DNA from: Xestospongia bergquistia
Lineage: Eukaryota > Porifera > Demospongiae > Haplosclerida > Petrosiidae
Length of the DNA stretch: 64,000 nucleotides
Reading direction: 5' to 3'
Assembly: GCA_963965975.1 (NCBI GenBank)
Contig: OZ014413.1
Coordinates: 7,838,101 to 7,902,100 of the forward strand
The position numbers and the translations under genes are program-made. The notes beneath the pieces are model-generated. The model was not told the DNA's origin. It saw only the letters and a program-made list of their open reading frames with translations, and searched no databases. Each line of letters begins with the position of its first letter. The first letter of the stretch is position 1. Shown here one piece after another: positions 25,992 through 51,678 of the stretch.

Positions 25992-27337
25992 CAGGAAGCC
26001 AAGGTTCACTAATATTATCTTTTGTCATTATTGTGTTTGTCTGGTACTATTCACCTAGCAAGCACTGTGTGCCAAACTGTTCTAGTATTACTTTGCAGCA
26101 CACATGCATGTAATGGGGTCTGCCATTACATATTCTACAAGTAATAATTTTGATGTAGGGAAGAAAACATGGAAAAGGAAAGAAACAAGATAGAGATAAA
26201 CACAAAATCCATATTAAAATCATAAATACAATAATACAAATAATAGTAATCAATATTAACAGACATTCAGACTAAGTACAACATGATTATATTACAGTGT
26301 TCTGTATATAGGAATGAAAGTGTAAGAGTTTTCTTGGCTACTAATGTAGGAGTTTTGTATTCATTGCTACCTTATTTATTTTTGGCAGTGCATCCCTATG
26401 TCATCTTTCAGTTTTTTGAAATGCTTTTTTATTACTTGTTCACATTTTTGAACAATAGTTTTTGGATGATTAATTATGATGATATTATAACATGTAATAT
26501 ATAGTGTGGCATTTTTTTCATAATTATAACTGTAATGGCATAGTATGTATGTAATTTATTATATCATAAAAATGTTGAAACTCACCAGTCTTGGCAAAAC
26601 ATTCTTTTATAAAAGCAACAGAACAGTCCCATCAAATTAATCTTAACATGATCTTTTGAAATTATAATTTTGTTATTACAAACAGCCATAAAGTTTTCCT
26701 AAGTCTTTCTTTAGCAAATTATTTATCCAGATTATCCATATGGCCGTGTTGGTACATTGGGATTCTCACAAGGTACTGGACCCATTCTACTTAGATATTC
26801 ATTTGTATTGTAGTGGAAATGAAGCTAACTTGGTAAAGTGTTACAAGAATTATAACAACACTCATGTTTACTCTGGATGTCAACATCATTATTATGATGG
26901 AGCTGTTATAATATGTGAATGTAAGTATCATAAACTTAAGTAAAAATTTGCATGCTAGCTAAAGATAAGTGTAGATAGTGTTGTCAAAATGCGTTAAGAT
27001 CATATGCTACTTGGATTTAAATGCTGCATTTTGGTTGTAAAATCATGACAATATCTTAAAGTATTAATAAGCTACAGTCAGACTATTTACCCATCTTACC
27101 CTTAATGATGTATACCAAATAACACTTTCATAATGATGGCTTTTAAAGGACTTGAATATGAAAGTGTTTATAAAACTATAAAAATATTGAAATAGCTGAT
27201 GTTCGCTATGAAAGTAAGATAACTTGTATAAATTTATTATAGTTTTTTGAAACTGCACTATAATATTATATTATATAATTAACTATTAAACAAATTTGAA
27301 CAATGCATTATTTTATATTGCATTGCTCACAAATTAG

Positions 27338-27371
27338 CTTAATAGTTGTAGTTCAAACTACAACTATTAAG
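27338..27371. repeat. Inverted repeat, 16-bp arms, 2-nt spacer
   Basis: CTTAATAGTTGTAGTT, then CA, then its exact reverse complement. A smaller hairpin (CAATGCA / TGCATTG) lies just upstream at 27301-27325. Confidence 0.85.
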
Positions 27372-29520
27372 ATGACAGCCTTTGTTTGCTATAACAAAAG
27401 TTATAAAGTGTTTAGAAATATAAAATAAAGATAAATATAGAGATATCAATGCCAAAAACTACAAGAGCAAAGTAAGAATGGATTCACTAGTTCATACAAA
27501 CATCCCTATGCAAGTAGTCAATGTTATATCATTCTATTTCTCAGCATAACATTTACTGACATCTTCCTTAACTATAGATTTAAAGATGGTGCTATTAAAG
27601 TATGGGTTTTTGTCAAAACTCATTATTGTAAATTAAACTACTAGCCGAAATTCCTTACTCTTATCATGAAAGCAGTTTATTACTGAATAATTGTATAAAC
27701 CCTTATCAAATACATGAATTACAGCAAAGTTGTTGTCACATAATAAACTTTAAAGTTTATAAGAAAGTAATTAGCATAATAACGACATTTCATTACATTA
27801 TATTAACATATTAAACACATGCATATGTGTAGATTGTACTCATCAATACAAACAGCCAAAGGTTATGTTTTTTTAGATATTGCAGTCTTGTTGAACAACA
27901 ATGGTCAGTATATATGGAAACCAAAGGGACATAGTGTATCACTGAACTGTACTGCAGATGGTGTTCCTCAGCCTGTTATTGTGTGGAGAAAAAATGGACA
28001 ACTTTTATTGAACACAAATAGAAGAACAATTAGTTCAACAGAACAGTCCAACGGTTTTCACTCTAACTATTTCCTACCACAAGTGTACTAACAATTACAG
28101 GTTTAAGAGGAAGTGATAATGGTAGCTATTCCTGTTGAATTAAAAATGCAGTTAACAGTGTAGCTGTATTATCTACACCACATGTACTACATGTAATTGA
28201 ACATAAGTGATTCAATGAAGGTATATCATATGTTATTGTTTTTATACATATTATGTTACACTATCAATTGATTATAGTGGTGACAGTTTATATTTTACCA
28301 AAAATTACACAACAACCTACAAACACTTCAAGAAGTCTCTACTCCACTGTTAATCTTACTTGTAGAGCTACTGTTCCTACTATTATGTGGTATAAAGATA
28401 ATGTGTTAATTCCAAATGACAACAATAATCCTTCAGTATTGTTCTTTGAACTGAATTTAAAAAACAGAGGATTTTATCATTGTGAAGCTAGAAGTTTAAT
28501 TAAAGGAAATATTATCTCTGTAAACTCTTCACAAGTTATACTAAACATAACAGGTATTAATAGAGATAGATGTTTTATTGTATTTTATATTCCATATAGA
28601 TGTTGTTCAATATAAAGTTATGATGCGTATACCTAAAGAGATAACTAATAAGACTTTATCTGATGTGATTCAGTGTCTTATTAATCAGGTACAGTCCATA
28701 ATCAGTAAGACAAACATAACATGTTCTTATTTGGTAGGCTGACAGTTTACATTCTGGTAGTAGTAGTTTATCTTCAAGCACTTTTTTATTTATACAATTT
28801 CCAAATAGCATCATGTGAGCACATTGATGAACAATAATATATAGTGACTATATATCTTTCAATATATTTAGATATACTGAACAAATTAATACTATTCCTA
28901 TTGTTGTTACTTTGATAACAAAGAATAGAGCTACTGAACAACTCAGAGTTAAAGTACAACAACAATTGGATACACTAAGTAAACAAATTGATATCTCATT
29001 AGTTGAAGTGAATTGATTTGGTATGTCACTATGTTTAATTTAGTGATGTAATAATTGTTTAATGTAGTGATTCATTTATCATCAAGATGGTTATCCTGCT
29101 ACCAATACTATTAGACCATCACATTCTGGCAGACAGGATCTTAATATTACTATATTGTGGCCTGAAACTAACATAGGAGTGCAAGTCATCAGGAGCTGTC
29201 CTTGTGGTAGTAAGAGATTAGAAGATGAAGGTATACTTGCTACTTGGTATACTTTTTTTCTTGTCATATTTATGATCATGGCTGCTGAGGCTATCAACTT
29301 GTATATGAATTTAATGATTGTTCTTGGGAAAAAATTCATTATTTTCTTTTAAAAGCAACTGTATCATCATGGAGTGAGTAGTTAATATCATAGACATGAT
29401 GTATTAGATGGTCATTTCTTACTTGTAGTTATTATTGTCTTCTTTTTTGCTCCTGATCATAAAAACTACTTGAGTGATCATTTGTAAGTATATTAATTAT
29501 GTTTATTAATTATTAATTAT

Positions 29521-29668
29521 GTTCGGATATAAAATGTCCATATTTTATTAATAGTTGTCGTGCCTTTAATGAACCATATTATATTGGTATGGTAGTTCGG
29601 ATATAAAATGTCCATATTTTATTAATAGTTGTCGTGCCTTTAATGAACCATATTATATTGGTATGGTA
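29521..29668. repeat. Perfect 74-bp tandem duplication in pseudogene B
   Basis: 29521-29594 and 29595-29668 are identical. The unit covers the intron end and the start of the TM5 exon (CRAFNEPYYIGMV), so the duplication itself disrupts the reading frame. Confidence 0.95.
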
Positions 29669-30240
29669 GTTCCATTTCTGATCATATAGGTGTTCATCAT
29701 CATCATTGTGTCTTTTCTACGAAGAAAATGTCAGTCTGATTTCAAATCAAAGAACAATATTAATATAAAATTTGTTCATGAGCAACTGACCATAGCTATA
29801 GCATTGTATGTCATGTTTGGTCTGGGATGAGGTATTGGATTGTTAGCAACTCAAGATATCCATACCAATAAAACAGTACGAGATCTCTTTGCTGCATTAT
29901 TTATGATCATTACTGCCTTTCATGGTCTGTTCATCTTTATAATGCATTGTCTTCGTTCTAAGGAAGCAAGAAATGTTTGGAAACGATGGTTCTTTAATGT
30001 TTCAGGCAAAGACTTTAATGAACTTACAGCATCTGTATTTGCCATTAAACACAATTAACCTGTTGTTAGAGTAACTGACACTTAAAATATAGCTATGGCT
30101 TCTACTAAACTAGAAAGAAAGACCATTTCTGAGTCAACTTTAAAGAGTATCAAGACAGAGTCTAAGAAACAATATGTTATGTCTGCTGAGACAACATTCA
30201 TTGAAAATAAAAGAAAATTCTTGGAATGAAAGAAAAACCT

Positions 30241-32952
30241 CTCAGCCATAGAGTGAGTCTATATATGTTAGTATTTCTATTACTAGCAATCCAAGCATTA
30301 TTCCATATTTATCATGAACAAACCTTTCATATTTTTTTACTGTAATTTGTTTGTAGTTTGAAGTTGTAGTTTACTGAATTTTTATTTTCATGAAGTTTAG
30401 TTCATATGTCATATATGAAGTTAAAATTAATAAACTTAATTTTTTAGTAGCTTGAGCTTTTTGTACAACATTTAAATTCTGTGATTAGTGACAATCATGA
30501 ACATGATAATAATTAATGAAAATCATTTGTGAACATGTGCATTATCTGTTCATAAATAAAAATAGTGCAAATAGTGTAAGTTAAACCACACAATGTACAT
30601 TTAGTTTATTAATAATTATCATTATTTTACACTTTCTGAAGTGAGGTCTAATATGTGATTGCCTTTATTGTATAATTTGTTGACAAACTTTAGAGTAAAA
30701 TTTTTCTGCATGTATTAACAATATTTAGACGTATTCATCTAAAACATTTTGACGCTATAGGATTCTATAAAGGATTTTAAATTTGATGTTCATTGTACAA
30801 TTAACAAAATTTATATGACATACCATATATTGTAAAGTATAACAAGACAAGCAAAACACTACAGCTGTTTTTCTTGTGGTTCTATGGAATCTTTTGCTTA
30901 AGTACGTATTTATACATCATTGGAGTCACTCTAGTCAATCTTTAAAGGCAGATTGGAGAGGAGGATTGTGTTTGTTATTTGCGAAAAGGGAACACTTCCA
31001 TTAAGACATCTCACGATCATGCATTTGTTGTGTACCCAACCATACATTTTTTAATGGATGTTTACTAAATGTTATCACAGTTTTAAAGTAATACATAACT
31101 TGAATGTAAAATTTAGTAAATATTCTATTTTAAAATTGCTTACATGCAAGCAAGTGTTTTTAAGTAGTTTTGATAGAAGTGGTCCATTATTACAAATCAG
31201 GCTACGTATATATACTTCAATCAAAGCATAGTGTGGAGTTGCAGTCCCATGATAAATACTGGATTTATCTGCTTAATTTATTAGCTCTATGCTTGTTAAT
31301 AAATTGAAAGCACCATATCAAATATTACTGCATGTGCTAGAAATCAAACAGGTACCCCAGACAATACTAACAGACAAGACTAACATTTATGATTAGCATT
31401 TACTTAATACAAGTAATGTGTCATTACCCCAATTTAGGGATAATATGCTGATATAGTTAACAAATAGGTCTCTATTTTGTTTCTTGCAATTTTAAACAAT
31501 GTCATTGTTTAAATGTTGTTATTATTGTAATTGTTTTGTTAAATGTGATGATTTGCTTGCTCATTTTGTATTTTTGAAGTAAACGGCTCTATTCCATGTT
31601 ATTTATGTCGTCATAGTAGATGTTTACTCTGTATGGTATAAATATTGTTGATAGCATGAGCAAACAAAATGTGAAAACATATATATGTAAACAGTATCAT
31701 GAAAATTTCCAAACATTAGAATATTTTGTGGAATAACTTCAATTACAAGCTGGATTGTTTTTAACAACCCACAAGTTTGTTTTGGAATTATTTGTTACTG
31801 ACTTATACATAACACAATATTTGTCTCAATAACAAAGTAATGTTTTAATGTTATGAAAACAAATTGCCTTCTTTCTAGTTAGCTATCAATTTTAGTTTCT
31901 GAAACTGAGTCAACCTATAAACAGTGAGAGTTGTTACTCATTCCTTTCCTTTTACTGAGTACAATGCCTGTATGTCATATTTGAATGATACAATGACAAA
32001 AATATGACACTACATTATCCAGGTTTTTTCAACTTTCATATGTTTGACAAAATCTTTAAAATTTAATTTAATTGCCTAAAATGTAACTAAATTATTATTT
32101 ATCCCACTACAGCTAACAATTATTATTAAACTTAAAAATGAAATATTTAGCACATAATGAGATTTTTCATAATTGTATTGACTGTACATGATGAAAAGAG
32201 GGAACATCAATGTTAGGGACAATAAACATAGTCTTAAAGGGCTCACTATGTTTGCTTGTTTTGTTTATATAAGTTCTATTCAAAAGATTTATATATTTTT
32301 GTTATGTTATTTTAAAAACATTTTCTGTTTCACTTCAAATTTGTACTCCAACAACAATCATTTAGTATTACGTAGTATTGAAGGATTATTCAAAATTTAC
32401 CAATTATTATTAAAAAAGAATGCCCTGTGATTATATATCTTCATATTGAGAATGTAAACAACTTATTATGACAACTCTACACTCATTCACCATGTGATTT
32501 ATTGCATAGTAGATAGCACAATATTTAAGTAGTTTCCTCGTCAAAGTATATCACATTATAGGAGAGGCTACATGTGCTTAAATCTAACATGACATAACAC
32601 ACAATGTGCACTACTACTTTTAGTTTACATAAATAATAAACAAAAACTTGGACCAGAAAGCAAAAGTATTTTTTTAAATTTAACTTGAAATCATAAAGTC
32701 ACATAACCTATTTTTTTCATTTAAAAGACTATGTTCTAACTGATATCTCTTTTGGTTAATTGTCAAACTAAAAGTTTCATCAATATATAATGAATCTTCG
32801 CCAACATTTTCCAGATAAGGAATAAAAATAATATTAAGTGAAACAAATAAGGCCAGACGGTGAAATTATTCAATTATCTTCCATATCCTACTTTCACTTA
32901 AACTAGCAAAAGCATTTCCTTTTTAAATTGGCTGTAATTATAATGTACACAC

Positions 32953-32985
<33 letters not shown>

Positions 32986-33318
32986 CACACATCTGCAAGT
33001 CATTTTAACATCCCAAACTGGATAATTATATAGAGAAACCTACATTCTTTTATCCTTACCTATTATAATTTACCCTACTAGTATTGTCAATTACAATGGG
33101 AAAGTATAATCGAAGCAATGATATATACTACTGTAATAATCCTATTAAAACTAATGGTATAATACAGTAGTGTTTGTTAAATAAAAACTTACTATTATAT
33201 TTATGACAAAAAAGTTGTGTTTGAAAATTGATAATTCTTAATACAGTCTAAAGTATGAATATTACTATCCTAAAGAAAATAACATAGCAAAGATAATTTC
33301 TATAAACTTCATTTACAA
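30241..33318. other. Intergenic between pseudogene B and gene C
   Basis: AT-rich with no supported gene. A likely poly(A) signal AATAAA (30555-30560) occupies the same relative position as the one after gene C. About 30840-31005 is homologous to the 3' flank of gene C near 46290-46465. A (CA)n run lies at 32946-32990. Confidence 0.65.
32946..32990. repeat. (CA)n microsatellite
   Basis: Interrupted CA run of about 45 bp, upstream of gene C. Confidence 0.85.
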
Positions 33319-33333
33319 TAGCCCATCCTACAT
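33319..33333 (+). promoter_or_regulatory. Shared upstream motif TAGCCCATCCTACAT, gene C copy
   Basis: Identical over 15 bp to the copy before gene D (51510-51524) and sharing its 9-bp core with gene A. It lies 98 bp before the ATG. Possible core promoter or 5' leader element. Confidence 0.45.
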
Positions 33334-33430
33334 TGATACAATAGTGAACTAAAGTATTGACTTCCTGCCAGTGTCACTCATCAGTTATAAATAATATCAT
33401 CACTGCACTAACTCCTGTTAAAACAACAAG

Positions 33431-45933
<12,503 letters not shown>

Positions 45934-46236
45934 ACTGAGTTTATCACTCAAGATCCATAAAGAAAACGTTTTTTTAGATATTTAATGTTACTTTTTGGGT
46001 AGTTGCAATGTTTTAGTGCTATAGTTTTGTATTGAAGTTGTAGTTTAATGAAATTTTATTTAATGAAATTTTATTTTCATGAAGTTTAGTATTATGTCAT
46101 ACGTAAAGTGAATATTAGTAAAATTTAACTTGATTTTTCAGTAGCTTTCAGTTTTTTTCAAAGCATTGAAATTGTCTATTGTGATTAGTGGTAGTTTCCA
46201 TGAGCATGTGCATTATCTGTTTATGTTATTTAAAAT

Positions 46237-46242
46237 AATAAA
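46237..46242 (+). terminator. Probable poly(A) signal of gene C
   Basis: AATAAA about 300 bp after the stop codon. The aligned position in pseudogene B also has AATAAA (30555-30560), within matching flanks (GTGCATTATCTGTT). Confidence 0.5.
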
Positions 46243-47869
46243 GGTTTTATCTTACACTACACATTGTCCATACCATATGTTGTAATGTGTACCAAGACAA
46301 GCAAAAACAGACTTCAACAGCAATACTTCTTTCCTGAGTTATTCTATTGATTCTTTTGATTTGGTACTTGTTTATGTATTATTGGAGTTACTCTATTCAA
46401 CTTTCAAAGAGAGATTGGAGGAAGGTTTCTTGTTTGCTATTATGTTAAGGGAGTGAGCTCTTAGAGACCAACTGTCTTTGAGCTACTAACCTCAATTCTT
46501 CTACGATGGTTTTCAATAAATAGTTAGTTAGAATATGCTAATTTATTGATGAATATAGGACTCTAATATCAAATATTTTCTGGTACCACTTAATTTATTG
46601 TATATTGTTTAGCTGTAAATCCAAATTTGATTACTAATTACATATTGTTTTTTTATTAAACAAAACGTTTACATTATACAATGAACAATACAGTCTTCTT
46701 GTAGACATTTACTTAATTATTATATTATGTTGTTTGTTTGTATAATCTGTATCAGTATTGATATTAATAAACAAATTTCTTACCATCACAATCTTAGGTA
46801 GCACTTAAAACTGTACGACCGTGCTGAGTAAAATAATTTTCTTGCTTCATATTTACTTTATCAAGACAACAACACACAATGTCTCAATTCATATATTTTT
46901 ATTATTTGGTAAATCTACCTATCTGACTGGCAGTCCATAGGCTTTGTGGTGTATTATGATACTCTAGAAATTACTCCCTTAACGTTAAGGATTAATCATT
47001 AATGTACTAATTCATCATGATGATTCATTGGTATACTGATGACAAAACATTAGTTGCAAGTGAAATCGAATTATTTGGTGAACTCATGCAATCTAATAGA
47101 AGACAGGAAATATACCGTTGCAAAATAAAAGACTGCTCAGGTGTTTATCAATGACATATCAATTCTTGAATGGTGGTATTATTGCAAACTATTGGCTTAT
47201 ACAAATTGATTACATATCAGGGTGTGGCATAAACCTACTTTAACCCTTAAGTAGAAACCTGACGTATATATATGCAAAGCAAGTAAAGATCAGGACTTGA
47301 TTACCAGCCACTATATTTGTCGAAGTTAATATATAGGAGAATTAGTTTAATATGTGAAGTTTTTAATTGGGTCAATAATCATAATGTTAATAATCAATAA
47401 TGCAGTAGTGGCTTCAGCTTGAATTTATTGTCTTGTCATTGCGAGGTGCACCCAGAAGTGAAAGTCACAAATTTTCATTATACATTGTTGTTGTTTAGGG
47501 TTTTGGTGTTGTGACTAGTTTATGCACAGCAAATGATATAATTACCAATTTAGTGCTTTATACATAGCACAGACTACACATAGACTGAAATATATATTGA
47601 GTATTGGAGCCAAGAGTGGATGAAGCATGAAAGTAAAATTTCCTCACTAATTATTAGTAATTAGGGCATAGCTAATTATTAAGCCATGCTGCTCTATTAT
47701 GAATACTGTTAATTCTTGTACAGTTTACACTTTGTTAAGCAGTTGTAGATCACTTGAATCATTGACCAAATTTTGTTAACTGTTGTTAACTGTAGCAGTA
47801 GTTTGAGTTGAAGTAAAAAACAAAAGTTGGTCAGAGCCATCAATAGATAATGTTTTAACCAATAATCAC

Positions 47870-49100
47870 TATTTTACTCCATATATTGTTTATGTGTGAG
47901 GTTTGGTATGTGATTTAGTTTATAAACATAGTCTCTACAGTTAAAGTATTTTAATATTAATTGGATTTGATTACCTACATAGCTGTCACCTTTTCATGTT
48001 TCATTTATTATTGCATACAACATCATAGTATTATAGTATTTTCATCATCTTTTGACATTTGAATATGTAAATCTGTAAGTCTATAGAATGTCATTTGTTT
48101 AGTAATGACTATAGTTCTATTTAAGCTTAATAACTTTTATGTATCCACAATAGGAAATTATTTGGATTGATGTATTGATGTTAGCATAATAATTATTCAA
48201 TGGTGAGTATAATTATTACATTATAAACAATCTTTAAACTAAACTTTATTAAACTTAGTACACAAGGTCATGCATAATACCTGTAATACCACAACTATAA
48301 GGTAAGTTATTAATGCCAACTCACATGTTTGTTTAAGAATTTTATTTGTAGTTATTTGAAAAAACAATATTTGCTTCAACAACATAATTGTGCTATAAGC
48401 ACACTTTTGTTCACATAGGGCTAGCAAAGGTCTTGGGAGAGGGCTAAGGACTTCAGTCCCTTCCCTTACTTTCATGAATGGGGATTAAACCCCACCAGCT
48501 TTTGTCAAGTATGCATGCAGTTATGACATATTAAAATCATAAAAGGAATAACGAATCTCTATGTAGTCTGATCATGGCTGTAAAGGACTGATATTATGAG
48601 CCATTAATAGTATACTAGTTTAACCAAAAATTGCTATTTTGCTTTGGGATGTGGATTAGAATATAAAGATGGACTGCAGAATTTAAGTATTTTAATATCA
48701 ATAAGAATTGATTACTATATAGATCTGTCACCTTCTCATGTTTGATTTTTTAATTCCATATTGCATCATAGTATTTTCATCATTTTTTTTGACATTTCGA
48801 ATATGTAAATCTATAAAATGTCATTCGTTTTGTAATCATTATAGTTTATAGTTCTATCTAAGCTCAACAACTACAACATATTTTATATATTCACAATAAG
48901 GAATTATCTGGAATGATATATTGATGTTAGCATAAGTGGAACGATTACTCAATCATAAGTATACTTATGACATTCTACATAATCTTTTACTAATCTGGGT
49001 TTATTAACTTAGTACATAAGGTCATGCACATGTACCTATAGCACCACAGTTATTAAGCTATGTTATTATTGTCAACCTACATGTTTGATAATCCAGGTGT
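47870..49100. repeat. Diverged tandem duplication, about 745-bp offset
   Basis: The stretch 47940-48300 recurs at about 48690-49090: shared blocks include CTGTCACCTT, CATAGTATTTTCATCAT, AATATGTAAATCT and CTTAGTACA(C/T)AAGGTCATGCA. Similarity is obvious by eye but with many changes. Confidence 0.7.
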
Positions 49101-49129
49101 ACATGTTTACATAGTATAGTAAGAGTAGA

Positions 49130-51290
49130 CTTAAATATCAGCTTAGGCATCAGATTTGTAGTAAATAAAACATCCCAGTGGATTATGGTAGTATTGATAA
49201 GATCTTTACAGTTACAGTATAATAGAAATAAATATTATTACAAACTTACTAATCATATTTCAAAGGGATCATGACAGTACAATTCATATTTACTTCATGA
49301 TTACCTTATATGTACGAAAGAAGTATATTATTGTTCATAATTACTAGTAAAATTTGAATAATTCAACATCATTTGTAATATACTTCAATGACACATGTAG
49401 AATGATATTAATAAAGCAATTAGTGACTCATCTACTTTGTATTTTGTTATTTTTAATAAGTTCTTGCTTTATATACATACATTAAACAAAACAGTAACAA
49501 GGCTTTTAGTTAATTTTGAGGTTTAAGACATATTAACTATTTCTTTTTGTTTCTTATTTCTATAGGTTGTAATCTGACTGCTCTTTATTATCAATCAGAT
49601 TGAATTGCCAATACATACTGAAATAACATAATATGATTACTGTTAATATTTGCAGTATACATAGGAACCCTGAAATATGGGAAACTCATAGGAACCCTGA
49701 AATATGGGAAACTCCATTTGTATATTGTCGACCGACATGTTTGTTTTAGAATCATTTTGTATTCATTTATGAAGTAGTGTTTCTTCAATAACTTAAACTG
49801 CTATAGTTATACTGTTGTACATTGTACTCATTGAAATAGGAAAGGAGTTCTAGGGGCTTGAGCCCCATCATTAATTTACATGAATATGGGTTAATCCCTT
49901 TTAACTTTAGTATAGTATATATATGGTACTGACATAACAATTATAAAAGGAATAACAAATCTATAAGTAATTTAATCATGACATAAAATACTCATAAATA
50001 CTCAATCATGACTCATATAAACAGATGGCCTTGTGCAATGAGCATATAGTTATGGATATGTTTCTAGCTAAGCTCAATTTTATTCTTGTTATTTTATAAA
50101 CAGGGTCACTCTCGTTGTTATAACTGGATGGTTGTTTTAATCAATTACTTGTTCCACAGTTACTGCCTTTTCCAAATAGAATGTTACCTATCAACAATTA
50201 TGCTGTTTTATTCCTCAAAGCTATGTTGACATTTTAATATAATGTTTACATTATTTTAATTGTGTATGGTATTTTTGTTTATATAATTATACAAAAATGC
50301 ACAAATATTATACATTACGCTATATATATGAGGCCAATTTAATTTAAATTAGCTAATTTAAGTTTTTCCGTAATCCAGGAGTACATAGCAAAGGAGAAGG
50401 AACATGCAAGTGGAATATCTGGAAGTGTATTATTGTGTAAAAATTCAGTACATATGGTTTAATTAAGTGGATATGAAATACGAGGCAATAGTTTAGTATA
50501 CCCAATATATTATGCATGGTATAGAATTAGACATTTATGAAGAAACTATGATCAGGGATGTTGAGGGGAAAGATAAGGTCCATGACTAGACATGTGAATA
50601 TAACTATTCGTATTTAGCACAGCACTACTCATTTTCCTTATGAGGTCAAAGTTAAGGTGTTTTCTTTGAATGCAGTATCATGCAGTTGCATAATCCATAA
50701 CGACATAAGTAATTTGATTTCTTTTGTAATTAGACGAATTTTTCAATGACGGAACAATATAACTTAGTTCTGGTTGTGCTTTAAGATTACATTGTATATG
50801 TAGTGGGAAAAATTAGTTTAGGCATCATAGTAGCTATTTTAGTGATACACATAAAACATTCCAATTGAATTATGATAAGATTGATAAGATCACCACAGTA
50901 TGGCAGCATTAATGTATTATTATAAACTCACTAGTCATATTTTAAAAGTGATTTCTTTATTTGTAAGTAAAATGACAGTATAATGACAAAATAATTCTTT
51001 CTATTCCATAATTGCTTTGTGTCTATAGAGGGAGTATTCTATTATTATTAATATTGAATTGGCTACTTTTATCTACTGTTGTCATATACTTTAATGATAC
51101 ATATTTAATATGAATATATAGAAGGAATTAGTAACTGAACACATGATGTTTCTAATATTTACACTGAATATTTCCTCTCGTATTAAGTAAGCAAATTTTA
51201 GCAATAAAAAAGAGTCAAGTCAAATTTGAATTCTGCAAGCCACATGAACTATTTCTTTATTTTATAGATTGCAGTCTGACTGGTCTTTAT
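49130..51290. repeat. Second diverged duplication, about 1.7-kb offset
   Basis: Blocks near 49165-49260 (AAAACATCCCA, TTGATAAGATC, ACTAATCATATTT) recur near 50865-50945. The block at 49557-49620 (TAATCTGACTGCTCTTTATT) recurs at 51264-51330. Confidence 0.6.
49660..49713. repeat. Perfect 27-bp tandem duplication
   Basis: CATAGGAACCCTGAAATATG plus GGAAACT occurs twice head to tail (49660-49686 and 49687-49713). Confidence 0.95.
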
Positions 51291-51509
51291 TTTAAATTAG
51301 AATAAGTTGAACATACATATTGCAATCAACTCAAGTTAAGGGTTTTAGATTAGGAACAAAAACTTGCCATTTATATTAATAATAATATATATGATTATAA
51401 CAATTTTAGAGAATTGAAGTAAAATCATGTGATGTGCAAACTTAAACCATTAATGTAATGATTATTACTCTACTAGAAGAAATTATATGACAAATGCATT
51501 ATCTAACAG

Positions 51510-51524
51510 TAGCCCATCCTACAT
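51510..51524 (+). promoter_or_regulatory. Shared upstream motif TAGCCCATCCTACAT, gene D copy
   Basis: Identical to the gene C copy and 71 bp before the gene D ATG. Surrounding bases (AACAGTAGCCCATCC) also resemble those of genes A and C. Confidence 0.45.
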
Positions 51525-51594
51525 GGATTCTTAAAATAACATCACAATAGTATTAATAGTTTTACTGTTGCACTGATTATCATTTAACAGCAAA

Positions 51595-51678
51595 ATGCTA
51601 TTTTCTCTGCTGTTGCTCTACGTATCTTTGAGAGATACAGTATTTGCTCAAACATGTACACATGGCTCAGTTCGTTTG
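51595..51678 (+). other. Gene D exon 1: signal peptide
   Basis: Twenty-eight codons: LFSLLLLYVSLRDTVFAQ, likely cleavage after Ala, then TCTHGSVRL. Donor gtaagt, phase 0. Confidence 0.85.

Larger units (their letters stand above)
23778..26730. other. Intergenic between gene A and pseudogene B
   Basis: No supported gene. A possible poly(A) signal AATAAA lies at 24268. Notable pieces: X-box-like motifs at 24719-24834, a direct repeat containing ATATAAGGTAGATTTT at about 24600 and 24950, and the palindrome at 25954. The open frames at 24355-24561 and 26047-26253 (minus) match no family I know. Confidence 0.6.
26731..30240 (+). pseudogene. Pseudogene B: gutted SRCR-adhesion GPCR copy
   Basis: A tandem relative of genes A and C that has lost most of its parts. 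Present: second half of SRCR2 (26731-26920, with a 4-nt insertion near 26793), Ig1 (from 27877; frameshift near 28070 and TGA at 28136), Ig2 (about 28281-28553), pieces of the stalk (28610-29220), then a direct jump into TM3 (MAAEAINLYMNL, about 29275), TM4, TM5 within a duplicated 74-bp segment, TM6 with TGA at 29828, TM7 and tail. The signal peptide, nearly all SRCR, EGF, GAIN/GPS and TM1-2 are missing. Its 3' flank matches that of gene C, so it arose by duplication of the whole gene. Confidence 0.9.
45934..51509. other. Intergenic between gene C and gene D
   Basis: No supported gene over 5.5 kb. The first 550 bp match the 3' flank of pseudogene B. From about 47.9 kb on it is built of diverged segmental repeats (listed separately). 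Scattered open frames are AT-rich and match nothing. Confidence 0.65.

Noticed and set aside
26047..26253. Minus-strand 68-codon frame with a few Cys (CRICNGRPHYMHVCC)
   Set aside because: Resembles a zinc-finger tail of a transposase only vaguely; too short to call.
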